Source: Bradyrhizobium sp. JYMT SZCCT0180
Lineage (GTDB): Bacteria > Pseudomonadota > Alphaproteobacteria > Rhizobiales > Xanthobacteraceae
NCBI RefSeq assembly: GCF_018130165.1
Contig: NZ_JAFCLZ010000028.1
Location: 43,169-107,168 of the forward strand
Reading direction: 5' to 3'
DNA: 64,000 bases
Below, piece by piece: positions 56,819-64,000 of this stretch. Below the pieces are notes generated by a model. It made no database searches, had not been told where the DNA came from, and saw only the letters and a list, made by a program, of their open reading frames with translations. The stretch's first letter is position 1; each line of letters opens with the position of its first letter. The position numbers and the translations under genes are program-made.

Positions 56819-59800
56819 CTAGGACAATGAAGCAAGCTGCGACTGCGTCTGCTCAAGCCAGAATTGCATGCCAAGTTGCTGGAACAGGGCTGCGGCCGCA
56901 TTGAGGTGCTGCTCGGCGCTTCCGCTCTGGCCGGCTGACCTGTAGCGCTTTCCGAGCCCGAGGTGACATTGAGCCGCCAGAGGGCGCAGATCGAACGCCT
57001 CGGCCTTTCGGAGGGCTTCGTGAAAATTGGTTTCGCTCTCGTCGAGGGGGGAGGGGTCACTCAGTCCAAGCTCGGCAAGCAGCCGGAGCGCGTAGGCTTC
57101 ATAACCGTACTCTCCCTGTTTGCGCGCAATCAGGAGCGCTCGCCGGGCGGTTCGCTCTGCGTCGGCCAAGCGGGCGCCCCGAAGATAGGCTTCGCCCAGG
57201 CGGACCAGAATCATGGCGTGGCCACCGAGGCGATGCATGGTGTTTCCCTCGCGTTCGGTTTCCTCCAGCAGCGCGATCGCCTCGTCCGCGCGATCCGCCA
57301 GGCAATAAGCGTGCCCGAGCGCGATGCCGATCAGCGGCAGCACCAGGGGGAGCGTCCACGAGCGGCCGAGATTGAGGGCTTGCTCGAGGATCTTGATGCT
57401 TTGTGCCACTTCGCCCTGCAGCGCCAGAACGGTGCCTTTGCAGTAATAGGAAAAAGCGAGGCTGTAGACCTGGTTCGCGCTTTCGGCGATTTCGACGGAC
57501 TCCTTGGCGAAATATGCCGCGCGCTCAAACTCGCCGAGTTCGGCGAGCGAGCACGCAAGATATCCGCGCATGAATACGCCGAGAACCCCCGTGGTGCCCA
57601 TCATCTCGGTGGCAATGTCGCCGCGAAGGCGCTCAACGGCCACGTCCAGTATCTCGGCTGCGCGACGGTGATTTCCCCTGGCGGCACACAGGGCCGCAAA
57701 ATGTCCGCTCACCACCATTCGCAGCGGCAGTTCGTCGAGCTCTTCGGCGATCGCCATGGCGCGTTCGCCGGCTTCGGTGGCCGGATCGAGCTCCCCCATC
57801 AGGCGGTAATACTGACACAGGAACGATGAAGCCTGGCCAAGTCGTCGCTTGTCGCCGAGCTGCGTGGCCTGCACCTGCACCTTCTGAAGGTGATCCAGGC
57901 ATCGCTCGAGGTGGCCCAGCGGGTGAAGCGAGTTGCGCAGATCAAACCGGATATCGATGGAAAGTTCGATATTCTCTCTGGTTTCGGGCACTTTCTCGAG
58001 GATGGAGAGCGCCTGTTCGAACCAGACCCGTCCGTTCTCGAGCGCCGAACGCGACAGCGCTTTCTGTCCGGCCTGCCGGAGGTATCGAACAGCCTTCTCC
58101 AGCAGCTCACCACGAACGGCATGCTGCGCCAGGCGCTCGATGTGTTCGCCGAGCCGATCCCGGTACAAGGTCTCTATCGCATTGACCAGTCGCGCATGGA
58201 GCGAGCTCCGCCGGGCCCGCAGCAGCCCATTATAGGTCACTTCGTGCGTGAGCGCATGGGTGAATGTATATTCAACGTCCGGGTAAAGTCCGGTCTCAAA
58301 GAGAAACTCGGCCGTCTGCAAATGTTCGAGCGCATGCTCAAGTGCGTCTTCGGTAAAATCGGCCATGGGTCGAAGCACCGCCAACGGAATCTCCCGGCCC
58401 ACCACGGATGCGATCTGCAGCAGATTTTTGTCGCCGGGGAGAAGCCGATCGATGCGCGCCGCCAGGATGGCCTGCACCGTGGGCGGGACCTGGATATTTC
58501 CAATCGGGCGCGTCAGCCGATAATGACCTCGTTCTCCCGACAAGGCCTGTGTTTCCACCAGGGCACGGACAGTTTCCTCGAGAAAAAACGGATTGCCGCC
58601 GCGCCCCATCAGAAGCTGCTTGAGCGGATCAAGTTCGGGATCCCGGCCAAGCAGCACCTCCAGCAGATCATTTGTGTCATGGGTCGGCAGCGCGCTTAAC
58701 CTGACCTGACGGTAGTTTGGCCTGGAGCCCCAGACGTCCTGGTAGCCGGGACGATAGGTGACCAGCAGCAGCAGCCGGGCCGACCCGAGAGCGCCCGCCA
58801 GGGCGTCGAGCAACGCTTGGGTCTCGTTGTCCACCCAATGAAGGTCCTCGAAGATCAGGAGAACCGGCTGCTTGCGCGCTGCCTGCAGTATCAGGCCTCT
58901 TACGGCATCAAGATAGCGGCGCCGGCGCTGAGCCGGATCGAGCGCGTGCCAGCCGGCGTCATCGACGGGTATGTCGAGCAGCGCCAATAGCGCCGGCAGC
59001 GTCGGTTCAAGCCCTTCGTCGAGCGCGATTGTCTTCTCGACGACCTTGCGGCGTATTTCGTGCTGCTCGTCCCGGTCCTGGATTGCAAAATAGCTCTTGA
59101 GAAGCGCGACCACGGGCAAGTAGCTCGTTCCTCGTCCGAGCGAGATCGCCGTGGTCTCGAGAACCAGCCAGCCGAGCAGCCGGTGTGAGTGGGTGAACTC
59201 ATGAAGCAGACGCGATTTGCCGACGCCGGCCTCGCCGATAACAGCGACCAATTGGCCTGCCCCGGTGGCTACCGGCTGTTGTGCCCGGCGGAGCTGATCC
59301 AGTTCGGTCTCGCGGCCAACGAACTGGGTCAGGCCCCGAATGGTTGCCGCCTGCAAACGGGTGCGCGCGGGGCCGGCGCCAACGAGTTCATAGACATCCT
59401 CGGGCTCGGCAAGTCCCTTGATCGGCATCGGGCCGAGAGACCGCGCGGTAATGTATCCTTCCGCCAGGCGGATGGTCTGCGTTGTCGTCAGGATCGAGCC
59501 GGGCCGCGCCATCTGCTCCATGCGAGCCGCCAGATGCGCGGTCTCGCCAACGACGGTGTACTCCATATCGAGATCTTTACTGATGGCACAGACGACAATT
59601 TCCCCGGAGTTGATCCCGACGCGAATCTTGAGCGGCTGTTCGGCGCGGTCCGCCAGTTCGGCGGCGGATTCCTGTATCATCAGCGCGGCGTAGCAAGCGC
59701 GCACGGCATGATCCTCGTGCGCCAATGGCGCGCCGAAGATCGCCATGATCCCGTCACCCAAAAGCCTGTTGACCGTCCCCTCATAGTAATGAACGGCCTC

Positions 59801-60172
59801 AATCATCTGCTCGAGCACGGGATTGAGGATCGCCTGCGCACTCTCGGGATCCCGGCCGTATATCAGCTCCAATGACCCCGTGATGTCAGCGAACAGCACG
59901 CTGACCTGCTTGCGCTCGCCCTCGACTTCGGCTCTGGCCGTGAGGATTCTTTCGGCGAGGTGGCGCGGGGTCGGCGGTCTCAGCGCCAGCGAGCGCGAAG
60001 ACAAGAACGTCGGCACGCTCCGGCCCGTAGGGTGACCGCAATGCGAGCAGAACTTGGCCGTGGGTGAAATCTGGTTGCCGCAATTCGTGCAAGCAGGTGC
60101 CAGGGCCAAAGCGCATTCCTCGCAGAATTTCGCTTCCGCGCTGTTTTCGTGCTGGCAACCCGGGCAGATCAT
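56819..60172 (-). CDS. Zinc-ribbon/adenylate-cyclase/AAA-ATPase/TPR signalling protein
   Basis: This 1117-residue protein has, in order, two zinc ribbons (CPGCQHENSAEAKFCEEC and CTNCGNQISPTAKFCSHCG, residues 3-46), a class III nucleotide cyclase domain (about 90-265; metal aspartates in LFADITGS and LLGDGIMAIFG), an AAA/NTPase module (P-loop GEAGVGKS at about 313-320; Walker B VLLIFEDLHWVD) and a long tetratricopeptide-type C-terminus. This domain series occurs in many alpha-proteobacterial signalling proteins that resemble the AfsR/STAND class. It may make cAMP, but the substrate-specifying residues should be checked. ATG 60172 (MICPGC) starts the zinc ribbon; a longer frame begins at 60247. 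Confidence 0.9.
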   Translation of the reverse strand: MICPGCQHENSAEAKFCEECALALAPACTNCGNQISPTAKFCSHCGHPTGRSVPTFLSSRSLALRPPTPRHLAERILTARAEVEGERKQVSVLFADITGSLELIYGRDPESAQAILNPVLEQMIEAVHYYEGTVNRLLGDGIMAIFGAPLAHEDHAVRACYAALMIQESAAELADRAEQPLKIRVGINSGEIVVCAISKDLDMEYTVVGETAHLAARMEQMARPGSILTTTQTIRLAEGYITARSLGPMPIKGLAEPEDVYELVGAGPARTRLQAATIRGLTQFVGRETELDQLRRAQQPVATGAGQLVAVIGEAGVGKSRLLHEFTHSHRLLGWLVLETTAISLGRGTSYLPVVALLKSYFAIQDRDEQHEIRRKVVEKTIALDEGLEPTLPALLALLDIPVDDAGWHALDPAQRRRRYLDAVRGLILQAARKQPVLLIFEDLHWVDNETQALLDALAGALGSARLLLLVTYRPGYQDVWGSRPNYRQVRLSALPTHDTNDLLEVLLGRDPELDPLKQLLMGRGGNPFFLEETVRALVETQALSGERGHYRLTRPIGNIQVPPTVQAILAARIDRLLPGDKNLLQIASVVGREIPLAVLRPMADFTEDALEHALEHLQTAEFLFETGLYPDVEYTFTHALTHEVTYNGLLRARRSSLHARLVNAIETLYRDRLGEHIERLAQHAVRGELLEKAVRYLRQAGQKALSRSALENGRVWFEQALSILEKVPETRENIELSIDIRFDLRNSLHPLGHLERCLDHLQKVQVQATQLGDKRRLGQASSFLCQYYRLMGELDPATEAGERAMAIAEELDELPLRMVVSGHFAALCAARGNHRRAAEILDVAVERLRGDIATEMMGTTGVLGVFMRGYLACSLAELGEFERAAYFAKESVEIAESANQVYSLAFSYYCKGTVLALQGEVAQSIKILEQALNLGRSWTLPLVLPLIGIALGHAYCLADRADEAIALLEETEREGNTMHRLGGHAMILVRLGEAYLRGARLADAERTARRALLIARKQGEYGYEAYALRLLAELGLSDPSPLDESETNFHEALRKAEAFDLRPLAAQCHLGLGKRYRSAGQSGSAEQHLNAAAALFQQLGMQFWLEQTQSQLASLS

Positions 60173-60410
60173 GTGAACTTCCAGGAAAAAATAGGATAAT
60201 CGAAAAATCGGGCAAGCGAAGGTAGCGTCCAGCACAACTGGCAACAAGTCAGTATTTCGTGCATCGCTCCATTGGCGAAATCGGCCGTCCGAGGAGGAAT
60301 TCGGATTTGAGCCGGACCGCGAAGCACCGCCAATGATATGATTTGCCGCGGTTGGCTGAGAATCGTCGAACGAGTTGGTTGTTGGCAGGAGTCAACAGGC
60401 TGGAGGTCAC

Positions 60411-61283
60411 GTGACAGATCGGACAGTGGGTATCATTGGACTGGGCATCATGGGGGGCGCCATCGCCCGCAACCTCGTCGCACGGGGCAGGACCGTCGTC
60501 GGATTCGACACCGAACCGGCGCGCAGGAGCGAGCTTGCGCTTGCCGGCGTTGATATCGTCGATGGCGCCAGCGCCGTCGCCGCCCGCGCCGCGACGATCA
60601 TGACGAGCCTGCCCAACGCCGCGGCTGCCCATGCCGTTGCTGCGGAAATCGCCGCGTGCGGGCAGGGTGAGCGCATCGTCGTCGAACTCAGTACCTTCAC
60701 CATCGCCGACAAGGTGCGTTTCAAGCAAATTCTCGAACCCGCAGGTCATATCGCGCTCGACTGTCCGCTCAGCGGCACCGGCGCCCAGGCCGTGGTCCGG
60801 GACCTCGTCGTCTATGCGAGCGGCGATAAAGCCGCGATCGCGCGCTGTGGCGATCTGTTTGCCGACTTTGCCAAGCAAAGTGCCGATCTCGGCGAATACG
60901 GCAATGGCAGCCGGATGAAGTTCGTCGCCAATCACCTGGTCGCGATCCATAACGTCGCTTCGGCGGAAGCGATGCTGCTCGCGGAACGGGCCGGCCTCGA
61001 TTTGAATCAGGTGATCGAGATGATCGCTCCCGGCGCGGGCGGTTCGCGGATGTTTCAGATGCGGGCCCCGATGATGGCAAGCCGCCTCTATGAACCGGCA
61101 ACGATGCGGATATCGACCTGGAAAAAGGACATGGCCATTATCGCGGAGTTCGCCAGCGAGGTCGGCTGCGAAACGCCGCTCTTTACGATGACGCAACCGG
61201 TTTACACACAGGCCATGGCGATGGGATTGGGCGATCAGGATACGGCCGCGGTGTTCGAAGTGTTGAAGGCGGGCGGCACGTAG
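60411..61283 (+). CDS. 3-Hydroxyisobutyrate-dehydrogenase-family NAD(P) oxidoreductase
   Basis: This 290-residue protein has a Rossmann N-terminus (VGIIGLGIMGGAIARNLVAR), the substrate motif DCPLSGTGAQAVVRDLVVYA and the catalytic lysine in NGSRMKFVANHLVAIHN. It is a beta-hydroxyacid dehydrogenase. GTG 60411 follows GGAGG at a good distance and begins MTDRTVGIIG. It opens a group of likely catabolic genes (SnoaL-like, TIM-barrel epimerase, IclR). The N-terminal fingerprint favours NAD (GFDTEP acidic residue). Confidence 0.9.
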   Translation: MTDRTVGIIGLGIMGGAIARNLVARGRTVVGFDTEPARRSELALAGVDIVDGASAVAARAATIMTSLPNAAAAHAVAAEIAACGQGERIVVELSTFTIADKVRFKQILEPAGHIALDCPLSGTGAQAVVRDLVVYASGDKAAIARCGDLFADFAKQSADLGEYGNGSRMKFVANHLVAIHNVASAEAMLLAERAGLDLNQVIEMIAPGAGGSRMFQMRAPMMASRLYEPATMRISTWKKDMAIIAEFASEVGCETPLFTMTQPVYTQAMAMGLGDQDTAAVFEVLKAGGT

Positions 61284-61346
61284 CGGGTCGTCGGGCGCAT
61301 TCCCCCGTTCGTCGCGTTAGCATCAGCCGGTTCTTTTGAAGCGACC

Positions 61347-61967
61347 TTATTCCGGTCCAACCCCCAACGGTTTTCCATTCAGCCAGCCCGCACCCCGAGC
61401 GTAGAGACGTTCGACCTCCGGGCCCGTCAGTCCGGGCATGTCTGGCTTCACCGGATATCCAATGCCGGTCTGCAAATAGGCGAGGTGGCGATAGCCGATC
61501 GGAAAGCTCATCAGCCGATCGCGATCCAGCTGGAGTGAGGCAGAGGGATCAACGGGATCGATCCGATCCTTCTCGTAAATCGGCTGACGCAGAACAACGC
61601 CCCATCGATCGCCTCGCTTCTCGAGAAAATCGTAGAAGCGCCCGGTGCAGACGACATCGCAATCGACACCGTCGACCGCCGCACGCTGGCTGATGGTCAT
61701 CTTGGTCTGTCCGATCGCGCGCGTACCCGCGACATCGATCGATATCCCGCCAAGGAAATGCAGAATGCGGACGCCGCGCTCAAAACCCTCTCGGCTTACC
61801 GCAATGAACTCGTCGGCGGAGCCCTGGAACCAGGTTGCCATCATGCGTCCGTCGTCGTGCCAGACGGTGCGGAAGCGTTCCCAGTCACCGGCATCGCGCC
61901 AAATTGCCCAGTTTTCAAGTACTTCGCGGATCGCCAGCCGGTCGGCCATCTCTGTGGAAGAAGTCAT
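61347..61967 (-). CDS. SnoaL/NTF2-like domain protein
   Basis: This 206-residue protein has the NTF2/SnoaL cone fold outline: helices in MADRLAIREVLENWAIWRDA, the core DWERFRTVWHDDGRMMATW and the strands TKMTISQRAAVDGVDCDVVC and GRFYDFLEKRGDRWGVVLRQ. Such proteins are isomerases, dehydratases or binding proteins in aromatic and polyketide breakdown. It is divergent from the epimerase gene; the gap holds an AT palindrome. Function unknown. Confidence 0.8.
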   Translation of the reverse strand: MTSSTEMADRLAIREVLENWAIWRDAGDWERFRTVWHDDGRMMATWFQGSADEFIAVSREGFERGVRILHFLGGISIDVAGTRAIGQTKMTISQRAAVDGVDCDVVCTGRFYDFLEKRGDRWGVVLRQPIYEKDRIDPVDPSASLQLDRDRLMSFPIGYRHLAYLQTGIGYPVKPDMPGLTGPEVERLYARGAGWLNGKPLGVGPE

Positions 61968-62003
61968 TGTTCACCTCGCCGTTCGCTAACTTGCTTCTTC
62001 TTA

Positions 62004-62031
62004 GTTTATATATATAAACAATTCGCAATTG
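62004..62031. promoter_or_regulatory. AT-rich palindromes between SnoaL-like and epimerase genes
   Basis: GTTTATATATATAAAC (62004-62019) is a perfect 16-base palindrome, and CAATT-CGC-AATTG (62019-62031) follows it. They lie 21-48 bases before the epimerase start and 37 bases from the SnoaL-like start. They fit an operator for the IclR regulator encoded in the same operon. Confidence 0.5.
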
Positions 62032-62051
62032 TAAACTTGGGAGAGGGCGTT

Positions 62052-62867
62052 ATGCGGCGGATGTCACTCGCTCATTTGACGGTCCTTGATGCCGATCCCA
62101 TCGGTCTGATCGATGCCGGCAAAGAAGGCGGGTTCGACGCGGTCGGATTGCGGGTCGTCCCACCGCTGCGCGGTGACACGATCATCCCTGTTGTCGGGGA
62201 TGCCGCACTTCAAAAGCGCATCAAGCAGCGCCTTAGCGATACCGACATGGAAATTCTCGACATCGAGGCCATCTGGATTCAGCCTGACACCAATATCGCC
62301 GCGTTGCGCGGAGCACTGGAAGTCGGTCGTGATCTAGGTGCCCGGTATGTTCTGACCGTCGGATTCGACGAAAACCGCCAGCGCCTTATCGAGAATTTCG
62401 GTGCATTCTGCGAACTTGCCAATTCGTGCGGGCTGCGCACGATGCTGGAGTTCATTCCATATGCGACCATCGGCACGCTCGCAGAAGCGCACCAGTTGCT
62501 TCAATCCGTAAAGCCTGAGAACGCCGGGCTGTTGGTCGACGCGCTTCATCTCAGCAGGTCCGGTGGCCATCCCCGCGACATTGCAGGCTACGATCCGTCG
62601 CTCTTTTCATACATACATCTCTGCGACGCTCGCGCGAAGATTCCTTCAGCTGACGAAATCAAGCCGGAGGCGCGGGGCGGACGAATGTACCCCGGTAACG
62701 GTGAGCTTTGGCTCGATGCGTTCCTCGATGCATTTTCGGACGGGACGCCGGTGGGCGTTGAGGCCCCGGATGCTTCGCTGGCCACGCTGTCGGTGATCGA
62801 GCGGGCGCGCCTTGCCGGGACCGCGACCCGCAACCTGCTCCGTAAGCACGACGGTTCGGCATCATGA
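62052..62867 (+). CDS. Sugar-phosphate isomerase/epimerase-like TIM-barrel protein
   Basis: This 271-residue protein resembles xylose-isomerase-like TIM barrels: RRMSLAHLTVLDADPIGLID, GGFDAVGLRVVPP, EILDIEAIWIQPD, GARYVLTVGFDENRQ and the metal region LRTMLEFIPYATI, with a late conserved NGELWLDAFLDAF. These enzymes isomerise or epimerise sugars or act on inositol-like compounds. ATG 62052 follows GGGAGAGGGCGTT. Its stop overlaps the IclR gene start by 4 bases (ATGA). Confidence 0.85.
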   Translation: MRRMSLAHLTVLDADPIGLIDAGKEGGFDAVGLRVVPPLRGDTIIPVVGDAALQKRIKQRLSDTDMEILDIEAIWIQPDTNIAALRGALEVGRDLGARYVLTVGFDENRQRLIENFGAFCELANSCGLRTMLEFIPYATIGTLAEAHQLLQSVKPENAGLLVDALHLSRSGGHPRDIAGYDPSLFSYIHLCDARAKIPSADEIKPEARGGRMYPGNGELWLDAFLDAFSDGTPVGVEAPDASLATLSVIERARLAGTATRNLLRKHDGSAS

Positions 62868-63640
62868 ACAGTCCGCTCGAGCATTCGTCCAGCGCGGTAA
62901 AATCAGCGGACCGGGTCCTGGACTTGTTCGAGTTGCTTGCTCGCCGCAGCAATGGGCTGCCTCATCAGGAGATAGCCGAGGCGCTCGATATTCCAAAGAG
63001 CAGCCTGACGCAGCTACTTAAGACGGTTATCAGCCGCGGTTACGTTTCCTACTCTGGCAGCGACAAGCACTATCGTCTTGGCGACCGCTTCACGAGCATC
63101 GTACGCCAGCTATCCCGACCGTTGGACCTGGTGACGCAGGCACTTCCGGTTCTGGAGGAGATCACCGCGAAGACGCGCGAATCCTCGGCCCTCAATCTGC
63201 TGAAGGGGAATCAGGCTGAAGTCGTCGCGGCTGTCAGCGGTCCGCAACGTCTTGGGTCACACATGCGGACGGGCGACCTGGCGCCGCTCTATGCGACTTC
63301 CGGCGGCAAGATCATCCTGGCGCACATGGCGGACGCGTTACGGGAAAAGTATCTGGCGAAGGTCGAGTTCGAAGCTGCGACCAAGAAAACGATCTCCTCG
63401 GTAAAAGAGCTGCGACGTCAGCTCGTCAAGGCAAGGCAAGCAGGGATCGCCTATTCCTTCGAAGAATTCACGCCGGGAATCGTTGGATTGGCCAAGGCCA
63501 TTCTGTCCGAGGGCGGCGAGCCGCTTGGTTCAATAAACGTCGCGCTTCCGGCCGTTCGATTTGACTCGAAGATTGAGAAGTTGGTGACAGAGGCACTGAC
63601 CGAGGCCAAGCTCGAGCTGGAGCGCCGCATCCGCTTTTGA
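62864..63640 (+). CDS. IclR-family transcriptional regulator
   Basis: This 258-residue protein has an N-terminal winged helix (RVLDLFELLARRSNGLPHQE then IAEALDIPKSSLTQLLKTVI) and the C-terminal IclR effector-binding domain with APLYATSGGKIILAHMADAL and GIAYSFEEFTPGIVGLAKAI. It starts within the epimerase stop (ATGA). IclR regulators control catabolic operons and answer to small organic acids; it probably controls the epimerase and SnoaL-like genes through the palindromes at 62004-62031. Confidence 0.9.
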   Translation: MNSPLEHSSSAVKSADRVLDLFELLARRSNGLPHQEIAEALDIPKSSLTQLLKTVISRGYVSYSGSDKHYRLGDRFTSIVRQLSRPLDLVTQALPVLEEITAKTRESSALNLLKGNQAEVVAAVSGPQRLGSHMRTGDLAPLYATSGGKIILAHMADALREKYLAKVEFEAATKKTISSVKELRRQLVKARQAGIAYSFEEFTPGIVGLAKAILSEGGEPLGSINVALPAVRFDSKIEKLVTEALTEAKLELERRIRF

Positions 63641-64000
63641 TATTGGTCGCTTGTGTCGAAAGTTGCGCGGATGAGCGGTAGTCAGAAGCCGGCCCGCCCG
63701 GTAACGGCCGCTTGGCGCCAGGTTATTCCGGAACCAGCGGCGAGGCGACCCCGCCGGAAATGACGATGTCAGTCGGGTCGCACGAGTACGCGCCCTAAAC
63801 CAAGGGATAGTCGGCTCCAGCCCAACCGCGTAGAGGCAGGCTACCTCGGGACGGCCGTCCCATACCTGCGTGCAATGGTGCCCGCCGACGCGTCGCGCTA
63901 CCTATCCAGCACGACGGAATGCAAAGCAACGGAACCGGACCTCCCGAGACGGCAGTTGCAAGACAAGGTCGGCGGCGTAATGCCCGCCGGCCTTTTTCTT
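63641..64000. other. 360-base terminal interval, no intact gene seen
   Basis: All plus-strand frames are broken. On the minus strand, near 63730-63790, a frame reads GAYSCDPTDIVISGGVASPL and then PE before a stop, with another stop just before it. That phrase has protein-like character and could be a decayed gene, but it is too short to assign. A terminator-like hairpin ends the window. Confidence 0.4.
63971..63995 (+). terminator. Putative terminator at window end
   Basis: GGCGG (63971-63975) and CCGCC (63984-63988) form a short stem, then GGCC and a T-run. It could end transcription of the IclR transcript or of a gene beyond the window. Confidence 0.35.

Noticed and set aside
1..64000. tRNA, rRNA, CRISPR arrays, integrases or transposases
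   Set aside because: I looked for tRNA-like cloverleaf ends, regularly spaced direct repeats, and recombinase motifs and saw none; the repeats present are palindromic intergenic elements without coding capacity.

Overview
The window is a high-GC, gene-dense stretch of chromosome. It most resembles a Bradyrhizobium-type alphaproteobacterium (order Hyphomicrobiales). This is inferred from gene content and style: a DUF2336 protein beside ilvC, many small basic or zinc-ribbon proteins, several ABC uptake systems, tightly overlapping ATGA/GTGA operons, and at least three families of palindromic intergenic repeats of the kind scattered through Bradyrhizobiaceae genomes. No database search was possible. 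I see no tRNA, rRNA, CRISPR array, phage or transposase.

Layout. 0-6 kb: branched-chain amino-acid biosynthesis (ilvB cut by the window edge, a threonine-dehydratase-like enzyme, ilvN, a methyltransferase, a LysE exporter, ilvC with a clear terminator). 6-12.9 kb: a DUF2336 protein, an SDR oxidoreductase, a divergent TetR/membrane-protein pair with two matched operator-like palindromes, a Crp/Fnr regulator with a C-terminal frameshift, and a nest of tiny proteins including two related zinc ribbons. 13-16.5 kb: a tandem pair of LTA-synthase-like membrane transferases. 16.6-22.9 kb (minus strand): an oxidoreductase, a secreted hydrolase, an osmoprotectant ABC importer with permease and binding domain fused, an SGNH protein, a remnant of a second importer ATPase, and an HxlR regulator. 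23-31 kb: an amidohydrolase, a nitrate/taurine-type ABC system with its binding protein displaced by an MFS transporter and a cupin, a NUDIX protein and a GntR regulator. 31.4-37.2 kb: a full branched-chain (Liv) ABC operon whose last gene is a PPK2 polyphosphate kinase. 37-41 kb: small genes, MgtC, then leuA preceded by a leucine-rich leader peptide and competing hairpins (an attenuator), and a small peptide with a perfect double-glycine leader. 41-45.6 kb: an EmrAB-type efflux pair with MarR, and DUF808. 45.7-54.6 kb: a PQQ-type sugar dehydrogenase, a PLP enzyme, a diguanylate cyclase, a methyltransferase and a third LTA-synthase-like protein. 54.8-60.2 kb: an ATP-grasp protein overlapping a lysine-rich basic protein, and a large zinc-ribbon/cyclase/AAA/TPR signalling protein. 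60.4-63.6 kb: a small IclR-controlled catabolic cluster.

How it fits together. ilvB, ilvN, ilvC and leuA cover three steps of valine/leucine/isoleucine synthesis, and the dehydratase could supply 2-oxobutanoate for the isoleucine branch. The Liv operon could import the same amino acids, although its substrate cannot be read from sequence. The strongest less-expected items are the leuA attenuator, the double-glycine peptide, the Crp/Fnr frameshift, the ABC-ATPase remnant, and the repeated (A)TGTAA-N7-TTACA(T) operators.
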